From Lentzea sp. NBRC 102530 (GTDB lineage: Bacteria; Actinomycetota; Actinomycetes; Mycobacteriales; Pseudonocardiaceae): a stretch of 64,000 bases of DNA. Of the stretch, positions 24,492-33,699 are shown piece by piece. The stretch's first letter is position 1. Each line of letters begins with the position of its first letter. The notes beneath the pieces are model-generated. The model was given only the letters and a program-made list of their open reading frames with translations, was not told the DNA's origin and made no database searches. Location of the stretch: contig NZ_BSTF01000016.1 in the NCBI RefSeq assembly GCF_030269365.1, forward strand, positions 124,001 through 188,000, read 5' to 3'. The translations under genes and the position numbers were made by a program.

Positions 24492-25646
24492 ATGAGCAGC
24501 GTGTTCTCACGGCTCTACGTGGGCAACGGCGCCTTCGACATCGTCGGCAAGCGCACCCGCTGGTACATCGTCTCGGGCATCATCCTGCTGGTCTGCATCG
24601 GCTCGATGGTGTTCAAGGGCTTCAACCTCGGCATCGACTTCGAGGGCGGCACCAAGATCTCCCTGCCGTCGATCTCGGCCAGCGGTCAGACGATCACGCC
24701 GGCCGCCGTCGAGGACGCCTACGCGAAGGCCGTCCCCGGCAAGAAGCCGAACGCCGTGCAGGCCGTCGGTTCCGGCGCCAGCGCGACGATCCAGCTCAAG
24801 TCCCCGGCCCTGAACGTCGCCGAGGTCTCGGCGCTGAAGACGGGCCTCGCGCAGGACCTCCAGCCGCAGGGCGGCCAGACGGCGATCTCCGACAGCGCCG
24901 TCTCCGCGTCCTGGGGCGGTGAGATCAGCGGCAAGGCCCTCTGGGCCCTGTTCTGGTTCTTCGTCGCGGTGACGATCTTCCTGGTGTTCTACTTCGAGTG
25001 GCAGATGGCCGTCGGCGCGCTCGTCGCCGTGTTCCACGACGTCATCATCACCGCCGGTGTGTACTCGCTCATCGGCTTCGAGGTGACGCCCGCGACGGTG
25101 ATCGGTCTGCTCACCATCCTCGGCTTCTCGCTGTACGACACAGTCGTCGTGTTCGACAAGGTCAAGGAGAACACCCGAGGGCTGCTGGGCCTGACTCGCC
25201 GCACCTACGCCGAGGCGTCGAACCTGGCGCTGAACCAGACCCTGATGCGCTCGATCAACACCTCGTTGATCGCGCTCCTCCCGGTCATCGGCCTGCTGGT
25301 CGTCGGCGTCGGCATCCTGGGCGTCGGCACCCTGCAGGACCTCGCGCTCGTGCAGCTCGTCGGCATGTTCATCGGCGCCCTGTCCTCGATCTTCATCGCC
25401 ACCCCGGTGCTGGTGGACCTGAAGATGCGCGACCCGAAGTACATCGCGCAGGCCAAGCGCGTGGCGGCCCGCCGCGCCAAGGCCACGGGCCCGCAGGTCG
25501 CCGAGGGCATCGAGTCGGTCGACGAGGACAACCTCGCCGCCGACCTGCGCAAGGAAGAGGCGTACGCCGCCGCCGCGTCGGTGCCCCACCGCACCGCCAA
25601 GGCCGCCGACGCGCGCCGCCGTCCGACCGGGAAGCGCCAGCGTTGA
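24492..25646 (+). CDS. secF: Protein translocase subunit SecF
   Basis: The 384-residue membrane protein has the NLGIDFEGGTKI motif after the first membrane segment and five C-terminal segments (GALVAVFHDVIITAGVYSLI; TILGFSLYDTVVVFDKVKEN). It pairs with SecD. The C-terminal tail is basic and Ala-rich (TGKRQR). Its stop overlaps the TTG start of apt, so export and purine salvage genes are cotranscribed, as in other actinobacteria. Confidence 0.95.
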   Translation: MSSVFSRLYVGNGAFDIVGKRTRWYIVSGIILLVCIGSMVFKGFNLGIDFEGGTKISLPSISASGQTITPAAVEDAYAKAVPGKKPNAVQAVGSGASATIQLKSPALNVAEVSALKTGLAQDLQPQGGQTAISDSAVSASWGGEISGKALWALFWFFVAVTIFLVFYFEWQMAVGALVAVFHDVIITAGVYSLIGFEVTPATVIGLLTILGFSLYDTVVVFDKVKENTRGLLGLTRRTYAEASNLALNQTLMRSINTSLIALLPVIGLLVVGVGILGVGTLQDLALVQLVGMFIGALSSIFIATPVLVDLKMRDPKYIAQAKRVAARRAKATGPQVAEGIESVDEDNLAADLRKEEAYAAAASVPHRTAKAADARRRPTGKRQR

Positions 25647-26161
25647 AATTGGATCGTGCTCTGGGACTGATGCGTGAAGTCCCGGACTTCCCCCAGCCAG
25701 GGGTCGTCTTCCGGGACTTCACGCCGGTTCTCACCGACCCGGACGCCCTGCGCGCCGTGGTCGACGCACTGCAGGACAAGATCGACGACAGCACCCAGTT
25801 GATCGCCGCCATCGAGTCGCGCGGCTTCCTGCTGGGTGCTGCTCTGGGTTACGGCTGGCGCTACGGCGTGGTGCCGTTGCGCAAACCGGGCAAGCTCCCG
25901 GTGGTCGCCGACTCCGTGGCGTACGCCCTGGAGTACGGCGAGGCCTCCCTGGAACTGCCCGCGGGCGCCATCGAACCGGGACAGCGCGTGGTCGTCGTCG
26001 ACGACGTGCTCGCCACCGGTGGCACCGCGGAGGCCGCCTGCACGCTCGTGGAGCGCGCGGGCGGCATCGTGACGGGTGTGTCGGTGGTGCTGGAGATCTC
26101 CGCGCTGGGCGGCCGTTCCCGCCTGGCGGGCCGAGAGGTCAACGCCCTGCTGGCCGTGTGA
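25643..26161 (+). CDS. apt: Adenine phosphoribosyltransferase
   Basis: The 172-residue enzyme makes AMP from adenine and PRPP. LMREVPDFPQPGVVFRDFTP is the usual Apt N-terminus, and VVVVDDVLATGGTAEAA is the PRPP-binding loop. TTG 25643 overlaps the secF stop (TTGA) and gives the right N-terminal length; an ATG at 25670 would cut into the conserved start. It sits upstream of relA, the usual actinobacterial secDF-apt-relA neighbourhood, although two small minus-strand genes and an XRE gene intervene here. Confidence 0.92.
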   Translation: MKLDRALGLMREVPDFPQPGVVFRDFTPVLTDPDALRAVVDALQDKIDDSTQLIAAIESRGFLLGAALGYGWRYGVVPLRKPGKLPVVADSVAYALEYGEASLELPAGAIEPGQRVVVVDDVLATGGTAEAACTLVERAGGIVTGVSVVLEISALGGRSRLAGREVNALLAV

Positions 26162-26173
26162 CGCCGCCGGGGG

Positions 26174-26533
26174 TCACTGCGCGAGAACCGCGAACGTGAC
26201 CCCCACGGCGAAGCCCAGCAGCATGAGCACCTGCGCCAGCACGTAGTAGATCGCCAAGCTCAGGAAGATGAGCACCCACGGCTTGATCCGGACCTTCTTG
26301 GCGAGTGCCCACATGATCACCGTGGTGAGGATCCACAACACGAACCCGAAGACCAGCGCGCCGATCATCGGGTCGTACGCGGCGCCGGTCCGCAGCGTCC
26401 AGACGCCGATCCCGACCACGAGCGCCACGAACCAGACGCCGGCACCGGCGGCAGCGTGACCGAACGGCGTTCCGTTGCTCTGCTCTCTGCTCCGCGTGCG
26501 AACTTCCGCGGCAGGGTGCGGTGAATCAGACAT
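26174..26533 (-). CDS. Small membrane protein, unknown
   Basis: The 119-residue protein has a polar N-terminus of about 35 residues followed by three hydrophobic segments (about 40-60, 66-86 and 94-116), with VRIKPW between the second and third. ATG 26533 follows a GGGGGGA stretch. The gene converges on apt, leaving 12 bp. No family is recognised. Confidence 0.6.
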   Translation of the reverse strand: MSDSPHPAAEVRTRSREQSNGTPFGHAAAGAGVWFVALVVGIGVWTLRTGAAYDPMIGALVFGFVLWILTTVIMWALAKKVRIKPWVLIFLSLAIYYVLAQVLMLLGFAVGVTFAVLAQ

Positions 26534-26623
26534 GCGGTCCCCCCAGACCTCGCGCTCACGTCGAGTGACCATCATGGCAGCCGCGTAACCGCCAAAACAC
26601 CGCCTGGTGGTGGAGGTCGCACC

Positions 26624-26905
26624 TCAGGCGACCGGCGGCGGAGCCATGAACGCCGCGCCCACGCTCACGAACACCAGCGTCACCAGCGACGCGGGCGCCG
26701 TCACCACCACGATCTCCCACAGCCGAGGCCTCGGCGGAACCGCCCGGCGCAGCACCAGCCAGCTGAGCGCGGTCGCGATCACCCAGCCGACCGCCGACCC
26801 GACCAGGGACCGCTGGTCGACGTGGCCCGGGTCGTCGAGGGCCAGGTACGCCATCGTGCCCAGCCACACGAACGTCAACGCCGCGCACCACAGCAGAGTC
26901 CTCAC
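26624..26905 (-). CDS. Small membrane protein, unknown
   Basis: A 93-residue protein with three hydrophobic segments (TLLWCAALTFVWLGTMAYLA; VGSAVGWVIATALSWLVL; VVVTAPASLVTLVFVSVGAA). GTG 26905 is chosen because codons upstream of it (AGA, ATA, CGA, CCT, AAT) are rare here and look non-coding; an ATG at 26974 would add 23 residues. It may be cotranscribed with the other small membrane gene 91 bp downstream. No function is assigned. Confidence 0.55.
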   Translation of the reverse strand: MRTLLWCAALTFVWLGTMAYLALDDPGHVDQRSLVGSAVGWVIATALSWLVLRRAVPPRPRLWEIVVVTAPASLVTLVFVSVGAAFMAPPPVA

Positions 26906-27108
26906 ACGCCTGAGTCTGTCAGGTCGCGCGCGTATGCCTCTCGGCTCGTTGTTCAGCGCATTTCTGCGGCTCATTTTCGTGGGTGTTTTGCGTTGCCGCG
27001 AGAGAGAAGGGCACCTACGGCACCTATGCCCGCTCGTCCAGCTCGTTCACCCGAACGTGTGCCGTTTGACGTGCTTTTATCCCGCTTTGCTGCGGTACGG
27101 TCGAACGT

Positions 27109-27402
27109 ATGAGCGACCCGAACTTTCCTCTCCTGTCCACCGACGTTCGCCTCCTCGTCGCCCGTCGCCTCGGCGTCACCCCGATCCGTCGCGGCGGCCG
27201 GCGGGTGAAGCTCCACAGTGGACTCCCGCCTCGTCTCCCTCCCGTCGGGCCCGTCCCCGCCCGCACGCCGAAATCCCGCCGCGCCAGCAACTCCCGCACC
27301 GCCACGCCGTTCCCACCGTCCCCTCCGGACAGGAGGCCCCATGCCCGTCGTCGGCCGCGCGAGCGCGACCACCTCCACCGCCTACAGTCGCGCCCTGGGT
27401 GA
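27109..27402 (+). CDS. Hypothetical short ORF upstream of the XRE regulator
   Basis: A 97-residue frame starts at ATG 27109, which lies 7 nt after TACGGT, a spacing that fits a leaderless transcript. The first 45 residues (MSDPNFPLLSTDVRLLVARR, then GVTPIRRGGRRVKLH) look protein-like; the rest is Pro/Arg-rich and overlaps the XRE gene by 62 bp. It may be a short leader whose translation affects the regulator, or not a gene. No family is recognised. Confidence 0.25.
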   Translation: MSDPNFPLLSTDVRLLVARRLGVTPIRRGGRRVKLHSGLPPRLPPVGPVPARTPKSRRASNSRTATPFPPSPPDRRPHARRRPRERDHLHRLQSRPG

Positions 27403-28171
27403 CGAACTGCGCCGCCTCCGCGAGAAGTTCACGCGGCTCACCGGCCACGCCTTCGCCGAGCAGCTCGGCTGGGACCCGAGCAAGGTCTCGAACATCGAGA
27501 AGGGCAAGGCGCGCGCGAGCGACATCGACCTCGTCCAGTACCTGATGACGTGCGGCCGCGACACCGGCTGTTTCGAGTCCTTCCGCGCCCGCTACCGCCA
27601 CGCGTTCGACCCGGCCGTGCTGATCGCCCCGGCCGATCTCCGCCCGCTCACCCTGGCGGAGGCGCAGGCCGCGAAGATCACCAGCTACGACGTGCTGGCG
27701 ATTCCCGCACTCCTCCAGATCCCCGGCTACACGCGAGCGCTCCTCGAATCAGGCCGCGGGCCGGCGGCCGAGGTCGACAAGTGCCTCCGCCGGCTGATGG
27801 ACAGACAGGAGGCCCTGAGATGGCCGAATAGTCCGGAATGTCTTTTCTTCGTCCACGAACTCGCACTCCGGCTGCACGTGGGCGGCGAGAAGGTCATGGC
27901 GGAGCAGTACCTCCGGATGCTGCTCCCGGCGCACCCCGCGCACGCGGTGCGGATCGTGCCGCTGGCCGCCGGCCCAGGCCCGATCCGGGCATCCCCGAGA
28001 ACGCTCATCAGCTTCGAGAAGCTGGCACCACTCGCCTGCGGAGAGGTGGCCGTGGGCACCGTGTTCACGCACGACGGTGGCTCCATCGCGGACAGTCGCG
28101 AGTTCTTCAAGTGGTTGGACGCCATCGCGTTGGACGAAGGGAGTTCGCGAAGAATCCTGGAGAGCCTCTGA
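27341..28171 (+). CDS. XRE regulator with DUF5753 (Scr1-type)
   Basis: The 276-residue protein has an N-terminal helix-turn-helix (EQLGWDPSKVSNIEKGKARA) and a C-terminal DUF5753 domain (TSYDVLAIPALLQIPGYTRA, the signature; MDRQEALRW; EYLRMLLPAHPA-like segment). Such regulators occur in many copies in Streptomyces and relatives, usually next to a DUF397 gene; none is seen here. ATG 27341 follows AGGAGG. Ligand and targets are unknown. Confidence 0.88.
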   Translation: MPVVGRASATTSTAYSRALGDELRRLREKFTRLTGHAFAEQLGWDPSKVSNIEKGKARASDIDLVQYLMTCGRDTGCFESFRARYRHAFDPAVLIAPADLRPLTLAEAQAAKITSYDVLAIPALLQIPGYTRALLESGRGPAAEVDKCLRRLMDRQEALRWPNSPECLFFVHELALRLHVGGEKVMAEQYLRMLLPAHPAHAVRIVPLAAGPGPIRASPRTLISFEKLAPLACGEVAVGTVFTHDGGSIADSREFFKWLDAIALDEGSSRRILESL

Positions 28172-28317
28172 GAGGGATTTCGGGAGATCCTCTGATCGGT
28201 GCGGCGGAAGTTCGGCGGGCGTTCATCGTGTGAGCTGCGCCGCTCAGCGCGCCATCGGAAGTTTCGTCAGCGTAAACGCGTTATCCTCGGTACTCGCGAG
28301 ACCCGAGGAGCGTGGGG

Positions 28318-30603
28318 TTGAGTCAAGACACCGAACCCGCTGCGACGGTTGTTCAACCGTCGGCTACCCGGCGCGTGCGCGCCCGCCTCGCGCGGCGCAT
28401 CACCGCCCAACGTGCGGCCCCGGTGAAGCAGGTCCTCGAACCTCTCGCCGCCGTGCACCGTGACCTCCATCCCAAGGCCGATCTGGCGCTTCTGCAGCAC
28501 GCTTATGACGTCGCCGAGGAGAAGCACCGCCCGCAGCGCCGCAAGTCCGGCGATCCGTACATCACCCACCCGCTCGCCGTGGCGACGATCCTCGCCGAGC
28601 TGGGCATGGACACCACGACGCTGGTCGCCGCGCTGCTGCACGACACCGTGGAAGACACCGACTACTCGCTCAACCAGCTCAAGGAAGACTTCGGTGAGGA
28701 AGTCGCCCGGCTGGTCGACGGCGTCACGAAGCTCGACAAGGTCAAGCTGGGGGCAGCGGCCGAGGCCGAGACCATCCGCAAGATGGTCATCGCGATGGCG
28801 AAGGACCCGCGGGTCCTGGTCATCAAGCTCGCCGACCGGCTGCACAACATGCGCACCATGCGGTTCCTGCCGCCGGAGAAGCAGGCCCGCAAGGCCCGGG
28901 AAACGCTCGAAGTGCTCGCACCGCTGGCCCACCGGCTGGGCATGGCGACGGTCAAGTGGGAGCTGGAGGACCTCGCGTTCGCGATCCTGCAGCCCAAGAA
29001 GTACGACGAGATCGTCCGCCTGGTCGCGAAGCGCGCGCCGAGTCGTGACACCTACCTGCGGTCCGTGGTCGACGAGCTGAACGGTCAGCTCGAGACCGCG
29101 CGGATCGTGGCGAAGGTCGAGGGCAGGCCGAAGCACTACTACTCGATCAACCAGAAGATGATCGTCCGCGGGCGGGACTTCGACGACATCCACGACCTCG
29201 TGGGCGTCCGGATCCTCGTGGACGAGGTGCGCGACTGCTACGCCGCGATGGGCGTCGTGCACGCCGCCTGGCAGCCCATGCCGGGGCGGTTCAAGGACTA
29301 CATCGCGCAGCCCCGGTTCGGCGTGTACCAGTCGCTGCACACGACCGTCATCGGTCCCGACGGCAAGCCCCTCGAGGTGCAGATCCGCACCCACGAGATG
29401 CACCAGCGGGCCGAGTACGGCATCGCGGCGCACTGGCGCTACAAGGAGACCAAGGGCACGCACAACGGCAAGTCCGTCGAGATCGACGAGATGGCGTGGA
29501 TGCGCCAGCTCCTCGACTGGCAGCGGGAAGCCGCGGACCCCGGCGAGTTCCTCGAAGGGCTGCGGTGGGACCTCGCCGCGCGTGAGATCTTCGTGTTCAC
29601 CCCCAAGGGTGACGTCGAGACGTTGCCGACGGGCTCGACGCCGGTCGACTTCGCCTACGCCGTGCACACCGAGGTCGGTCACCGCTGCATCGGCGCCCGC
29701 GTGAACGGTCGCCTGGTCGCGCTCGAGCGCAAGCTCGAGAACGGCGAGGTCGTCGAGATCTTCACCTCCAAGGCGGAGGGCGCGGGCCCGTCCCGCGACT
29801 GGTTGAGCTTCGTCGCGTCCCCGCGCGCCAAGGCGAAGATCAAGCAGTGGTTCGCCAAGGAGCGCAAGGAAGAGGCGATCGAGCAGGGCAAGGACGCGAT
29901 CACCAAGGAGGTCCGGCGCGTCGGGCTGCCGATCCAGCGCCTGGTCAGCGTCGACTCGATGCAGGCCCTGGCGAAGGAACTGCACTACCCGGACATGAGC
30001 GCGCTGTACGCGGCGGTGGGCGAGGGGCACACCAGCGCCCGCCACGTCGTGCAACGGCTCGTCGCGCAGCTCGGCGGTGTGGACCACGCCGAGGAGGAAC
30101 TGGCCGACCGCGCCACCCCGTCCACGGTCACCCGGCGCCGCCCCACCGGCGACGCGGGCGTGATCGTCAAGGACGCGGGCGACGTGTGGGTGAAGCTCGC
30201 CCGCTGCTGCACCCCGGTACCGGGCGACGACATCCTCGGCTTCGTGACGCGCGGCGGTGGCGTGTCCGTGCACCGCACCGACTGCACGAACGCGGACGAG
30301 CTGCTGAAGTCGCCGGAACGGCTCCTGGACGTCGAGTGGGCGCCGTCGGCGTCCAGCGTGTTCCTGGTCGCCATCCAGGTGGAGGCGCTCGACCGGCACC
30401 GGCTGCTCTCGGACGTCACGAAGGTGCTGGCGGACGAGCGGGTCAACATCCTGTCGGCGTCGGTGACGACGTCACGCGACAGGGTGGCCGTCAGCCGCTT
30501 CTCGTTCGAGATGGGTGACCCGAAGCACCTCGGGCACGTGCTGAAGGCCGTGCGGAGCGTTGAGGGCGTCTACGACGTCTACCGCGTGACCTCCGCGTCG
30601 TAA
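28318..30603 (+). CDS. relA: Bifunctional (p)ppGpp synthetase/hydrolase
   Basis: The 761-residue Rel protein makes and degrades (p)ppGpp on the ribosome. Domains in order are HD hydrolase with intact HDTVEDT (about 105-112), synthetase (VEGRPKHYYSINQKM; RFGVYQSLHTTVIGP), TGS (EIFVFTPKGDVETLP), a zinc-finger/conserved Cys region (KLARCCTPVPGDDI) and a C-terminal ACT domain. Both activities appear intact. TTG 28318 is chosen because GAGGAG lies 7 nt upstream; the GTG at 28312 is only 1 nt from it. A strong terminator follows. Confidence 0.95.
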   Translation: MSQDTEPAATVVQPSATRRVRARLARRITAQRAAPVKQVLEPLAAVHRDLHPKADLALLQHAYDVAEEKHRPQRRKSGDPYITHPLAVATILAELGMDTTTLVAALLHDTVEDTDYSLNQLKEDFGEEVARLVDGVTKLDKVKLGAAAEAETIRKMVIAMAKDPRVLVIKLADRLHNMRTMRFLPPEKQARKARETLEVLAPLAHRLGMATVKWELEDLAFAILQPKKYDEIVRLVAKRAPSRDTYLRSVVDELNGQLETARIVAKVEGRPKHYYSINQKMIVRGRDFDDIHDLVGVRILVDEVRDCYAAMGVVHAAWQPMPGRFKDYIAQPRFGVYQSLHTTVIGPDGKPLEVQIRTHEMHQRAEYGIAAHWRYKETKGTHNGKSVEIDEMAWMRQLLDWQREAADPGEFLEGLRWDLAAREIFVFTPKGDVETLPTGSTPVDFAYAVHTEVGHRCIGARVNGRLVALERKLENGEVVEIFTSKAEGAGPSRDWLSFVASPRAKAKIKQWFAKERKEEAIEQGKDAITKEVRRVGLPIQRLVSVDSMQALAKELHYPDMSALYAAVGEGHTSARHVVQRLVAQLGGVDHAEEELADRATPSTVTRRRPTGDAGVIVKDAGDVWVKLARCCTPVPGDDILGFVTRGGGVSVHRTDCTNADELLKSPERLLDVEWAPSASSVFLVAIQVEALDRHRLLSDVTKVLADERVNILSASVTTSRDRVAVSRFSFEMGDPKHLGHVLKAVRSVEGVYDVYRVTSAS

Positions 30604-30649
30604 CCGGCAGGACGGTCGTAACCGGCGAGGCAACTGGGGTGGACCAACG

Positions 30650-30685
30650 AGAAGGGCCCCGGAGCGGATGCTCCGGGGCCCTTCT
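30650..30685. terminator. Strong bidirectional terminator between relA and the isomerase gene
   Basis: AGAAGGGCCCCGGAGC (30650-30665) and GCTCCGGGGCCCTTCT (30670-30685) form a perfect 16-bp stem with a GGAT loop. It sits between convergent genes and is flanked by A and T in each direction, so it can serve both. Confidence 0.9.
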
Positions 30686-30712
30686 GACGTGTCGAGGACG
30701 CGGTGTCGGGAC

Positions 30713-31570
30713 CTAGTTCGCGACCAGCGCGGACTTGATGTCGACCGGGGTCTTCGGCTTGCCGTCGCCCTGGCCGGGCGCCTGCGAGATCGTGCCGGTC
30801 TTGGCGACCTCGTCGATCTTCTTCAGCGACTCCTCGTCGACCGTGCCGAAGATCGTGTACTTCGCCTGCAGGTTCGCGCCGTCGCCGTAGACGATGAAGA
30901 ACTGCGAACCGTTCGTGTCCGGGCCCGAGTTCGCCATGGCGAGCACGCCGCGGCCGTAGGTGAGCTCCGGGTAGACCTCGTCCTTGAACGAGTAACCGGG
31001 ACCGCCCATGCCGTTGCCGCCGGGGTCGCCGCACTGCAGGACCTGAATGCCGGTCACCACGAGGCGGTGGCACGTCGTGTTGTCGAAGTACTTCTGCTTC
31101 GCCAGGTTCACGAAGTTGTTGACCGTGCACGGCGCGAGCGCCTTGTCGAGGGTGAACTTCAGGTCACCGATCGAGGTGCCGAGCGTGACGCCGACCGTGC
31201 CGGTGGCGGGCTGCTCGCCGTTCGCGGGCGGCGTGTTCTCCTTGGCCGCCGGCTCCTGGCCCTTCGTGTATTCACAATTCACGTTGGCCGGAAGCGCGGT
31301 CGGGCGCTTCGGAATCTGGTGCAGCGCGGTGGGGATGTTCTCCGCCTTGTCCACCGACTCCTGGGTGGGAGTCTCCGACGCGGCGGCATCGCCATTGCCG
31401 AATACGTCATTGGTCGCGAGGAACCACACGCCACCTCCGACGAGCGCAACAACGACGACCGTCGACACGACGGCGATGATGCGACGCTTCTTGGCCCGCT
31501 CCTGGCGGTAGACCATTTGACGCTCAAGCTTGCGCTTGGCGTTCGCGCGTCGCTGCTCGTTGGTGGGCAC
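30713..31570 (-). CDS. Membrane-anchored cyclophilin-type peptidyl-prolyl isomerase
   Basis: The 285-residue protein has a basic cytoplasmic start (RRANAKRKLERQMVYRQERA), one membrane segment (about 30-52), an acidic/Thr-rich linker and an extracytoplasmic cyclophilin domain (NNFVNLAKQKYFDNTTCHRL; GRGVLAMANSGPDTNGSQFF; FGTVDEESLKKIDEVAKTG). Cyclophilin active-site Arg (CHRL) and GSQFF are present. It probably assists folding of exported proteins. GTG 31570 follows GGGAGGGAG. It is divergent from the glyoxalase II-like gene. Confidence 0.92.
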   Translation of the reverse strand: MPTNEQRRANAKRKLERQMVYRQERAKKRRIIAVVSTVVVVALVGGGVWFLATNDVFGNGDAAASETPTQESVDKAENIPTALHQIPKRPTALPANVNCEYTKGQEPAAKENTPPANGEQPATGTVGVTLGTSIGDLKFTLDKALAPCTVNNFVNLAKQKYFDNTTCHRLVVTGIQVLQCGDPGGNGMGGPGYSFKDEVYPELTYGRGVLAMANSGPDTNGSQFFIVYGDGANLQAKYTIFGTVDEESLKKIDEVAKTGTISQAPGQGDGKPKTPVDIKSALVAN

Positions 31571-31684
31571 GTGCTCCCTCCCCAGGGACTCATGCGAATA
31601 GGGCGGTCGGCTCGGGAGTCTAGGGCCTGGGCATATGAGCTTTGTGTGGTGGTTAGGCTGTGGTTGAACAGGGAGGTCATTTTC

Positions 31685-32404
31685 GTGCTCGTGATCGGGT
31701 TCCCCACCGGGGCGCTCCAGGCGAACTGCTTCGTCCTGGCGGCCGGTGAGGGCGAGCCCTGCGTGATCATCGACCCCGGTCAGGACGCGGTCGAACCGAT
31801 CGAGCAGGCCTTGCGCAAGCACCGTCTCGCGCCTGTCGCCGTGCTGCTCACGCACGGGCACTTCGACCACACCTTCTCCGTCACGCCCGTGTGCGACGGC
31901 AACGACGTGCCCGCCTACATCCACCCGGATGACGTGGCGATGCTGTCGGACCCGTTGAAGGGCATCAGCCGCGAGTCGGCCGCGTTCTTCGGGGGCAACC
32001 TCGAGATGCGCGAGCCGTCCGAGGTCCGCGAGCTGACCGACGGCGCCGACCTGGACCTCGCCGGGCTGAAGATCAGCGTCGACCACACGCCGGGCCATAC
32101 CGGCGGGTCGGTGATGTTCCGCTCCGGTGTGCAGGAAGGCGGTCGCCTGGTGATCTCGGGTGACACGCTCTTCGCCGGATCGATCGGACGCACCGACCTG
32201 CCGGGTGGCGACCACTCCAAGATGCTGTCGTCTCTGCAGAACAAGGTCATGACCTTGCCCGATGACACAGTGGTGCTGCCCGGCCACGGCCCGACGACGA
32301 CCATAGGCCGCGAGCGTGCGACGAATCCTTACCTCCTGCAGCTGCAGGACGTTCGGGACACTGTTCACACCAAAAGCGCGGCCGCCCCGCACCGAGGACT
32401 TTGA
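31685..32404 (+). CDS. Glyoxalase II-like metallo-beta-lactamase fold hydrolase
   Basis: The 239-residue hydrolase has THGHFDHTF, the zinc motif, plus further ligands in VDHTPGHTGGSV, SGDTLFAGSIGRTDLPGG and LPGHGPTTTIG. Length and motifs fit glyoxalase II-like proteins that lie next to hisS in actinobacteria. Substrate is not established, as these bacteria use mycothiol instead of glutathione. GTG 31685 follows GGGAGG by 8 nt. Its stop overlaps the hisS TTG start. Confidence 0.88.
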   Translation: MLVIGFPTGALQANCFVLAAGEGEPCVIIDPGQDAVEPIEQALRKHRLAPVAVLLTHGHFDHTFSVTPVCDGNDVPAYIHPDDVAMLSDPLKGISRESAAFFGGNLEMREPSEVRELTDGADLDLAGLKISVDHTPGHTGGSVMFRSGVQEGGRLVISGDTLFAGSIGRTDLPGGDHSKMLSSLQNKVMTLPDDTVVLPGHGPTTTIGRERATNPYLLQLQDVRDTVHTKSAAAPHRGL

Positions 32405-33699
32405 GAGACGTGTTTTCCGCACCCAAAGGCGTTCCCGACTACATCCCGCCGACGTCCGCCGCGTTCGCGCACGTCCGGTCGACGCTGACCCGCGCCGCCG
32501 AGCTCGCGGGCTACGGCTACATCGAACTGCCGGTCTTCGAGGACACGGCGTTGTTCTCGCGCGGTGTCGGCGAGTCGACCGACGTCGTGACGAAGGAGAT
32601 GTACACCTTCCTCGACCGCGGCGAGCGGTCCATCACGCTGCGCCCCGAGGGCACCGCCGGCGTGATGCGGGCGGTCATCGAGCACAGCCTCGACCGCGGC
32701 TCGCTGCCGGCGAAGCTCTACTACGCGGGCCAGTTCTTCCGCGCCGAGGCCCCGCAGGCGGGCCGGTACCGGCAGTTCCACCAGGTCGGCATCGAGGCGA
32801 TCGGCATCGACGACCCGGCCCTGGACGCCGAGGTCATCGCCGTCGGTGACGCGGGCTTCCGCGCGATCGGCCTCACCGGCTACCGCCTGGAGCTCACCTC
32901 GCTGGGCGACGCGAACTGCCGTCCCGCGTACCGGGAGAAGCTGCAGGCGTTCCTCGCGGAGCTGCCGCTCGACGAGGCGACCCGTCAGCGCGCCGAGCTG
33001 AACCCGTTGCGCGTGCTCGACGACAAGCGCCCCGAGGTGCGCGAGATGGTCGCCGACGCGCCGCTGATGGTCGACAACCTGTGCGACGCGTGCCGCGAGC
33101 ACTACGAGCTCGTCAAGGGGTACTTGACCGAGCTGGGCGTGAAGTTCGTCGAGAATCCCCGCATGGTCCGCGGTCTCGACTACTACACCAAGACGACGTT
33201 CGAGTTCGTGCACGACGGCCTCGGTGCCCAGTCGGGCATCGGCGGCGGCGGTCGCTACGACGGCCTGATGGCGCAGCTCGGCGGTCAGGAGCTGTCCGGC
33301 GTCGGCTTCGGCCTCGGCGTCGACCGGGCGCTGCTCGCCGCGCAGGCGGAGGGCGTGCTGCCGGAGTTCAGCCGCGTCGACGTGATCGGCGTGCCGCTGG
33401 GCGAGGGCGCGCGCGCACGGCTGGTGGCCATCGCGGGCGAGCTGCGGGCCGAGGGCGTGCGCACCGACCTGGTCTACGGCGGCCGGTCGATGAAGGCGGG
33501 CTTCAAGGCGGCGGACAAGTCGGGCGCGAAGCTCGCGCTGGTGCTCGGCGAGCGCGGTCTGGAGGCCGGCACCATCGGCGTCAAGACGCTCGCGACCGGC
33601 GACCAGGTGGACGTGGCGTTGACGGACGTGGTGTCGGCGGTGCGGGACGCGCTGGCCCAGGGTGACACAGCAGCCGAGGCGGTGCGGGAGACCCCGTGA
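32401..33699 (+). CDS. hisS: Histidyl-tRNA synthetase
   Basis: The 432-residue class II synthetase has motif 1 (YIELPVFEDTALFSRGVG), TLRPEGTAGVMRAVIEH and motif 2 (YYAGQFFRAEAPQAGRYRQF), His-specific segments LDYYTKTTFEF and GGGGRYDGL, motif 3 (GVGFGLGVDRALL) and the anticodon-binding domain. TTG 32401 overlaps the previous stop (TTGA); a GTG at 32410 (MFSAPKGVPDY) is an equally reasonable start. The next gene starts within its stop (GTGA). Confidence 0.95.
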   Translation: MRDVFSAPKGVPDYIPPTSAAFAHVRSTLTRAAELAGYGYIELPVFEDTALFSRGVGESTDVVTKEMYTFLDRGERSITLRPEGTAGVMRAVIEHSLDRGSLPAKLYYAGQFFRAEAPQAGRYRQFHQVGIEAIGIDDPALDAEVIAVGDAGFRAIGLTGYRLELTSLGDANCRPAYREKLQAFLAELPLDEATRQRAELNPLRVLDDKRPEVREMVADAPLMVDNLCDACREHYELVKGYLTELGVKFVENPRMVRGLDYYTKTTFEFVHDGLGAQSGIGGGGRYDGLMAQLGGQELSGVGFGLGVDRALLAAQAEGVLPEFSRVDVIGVPLGEGARARLVAIAGELRAEGVRTDLVYGGRSMKAGFKAADKSGAKLALVLGERGLEAGTIGVKTLATGDQVDVALTDVVSAVRDALAQGDTAAEAVRETP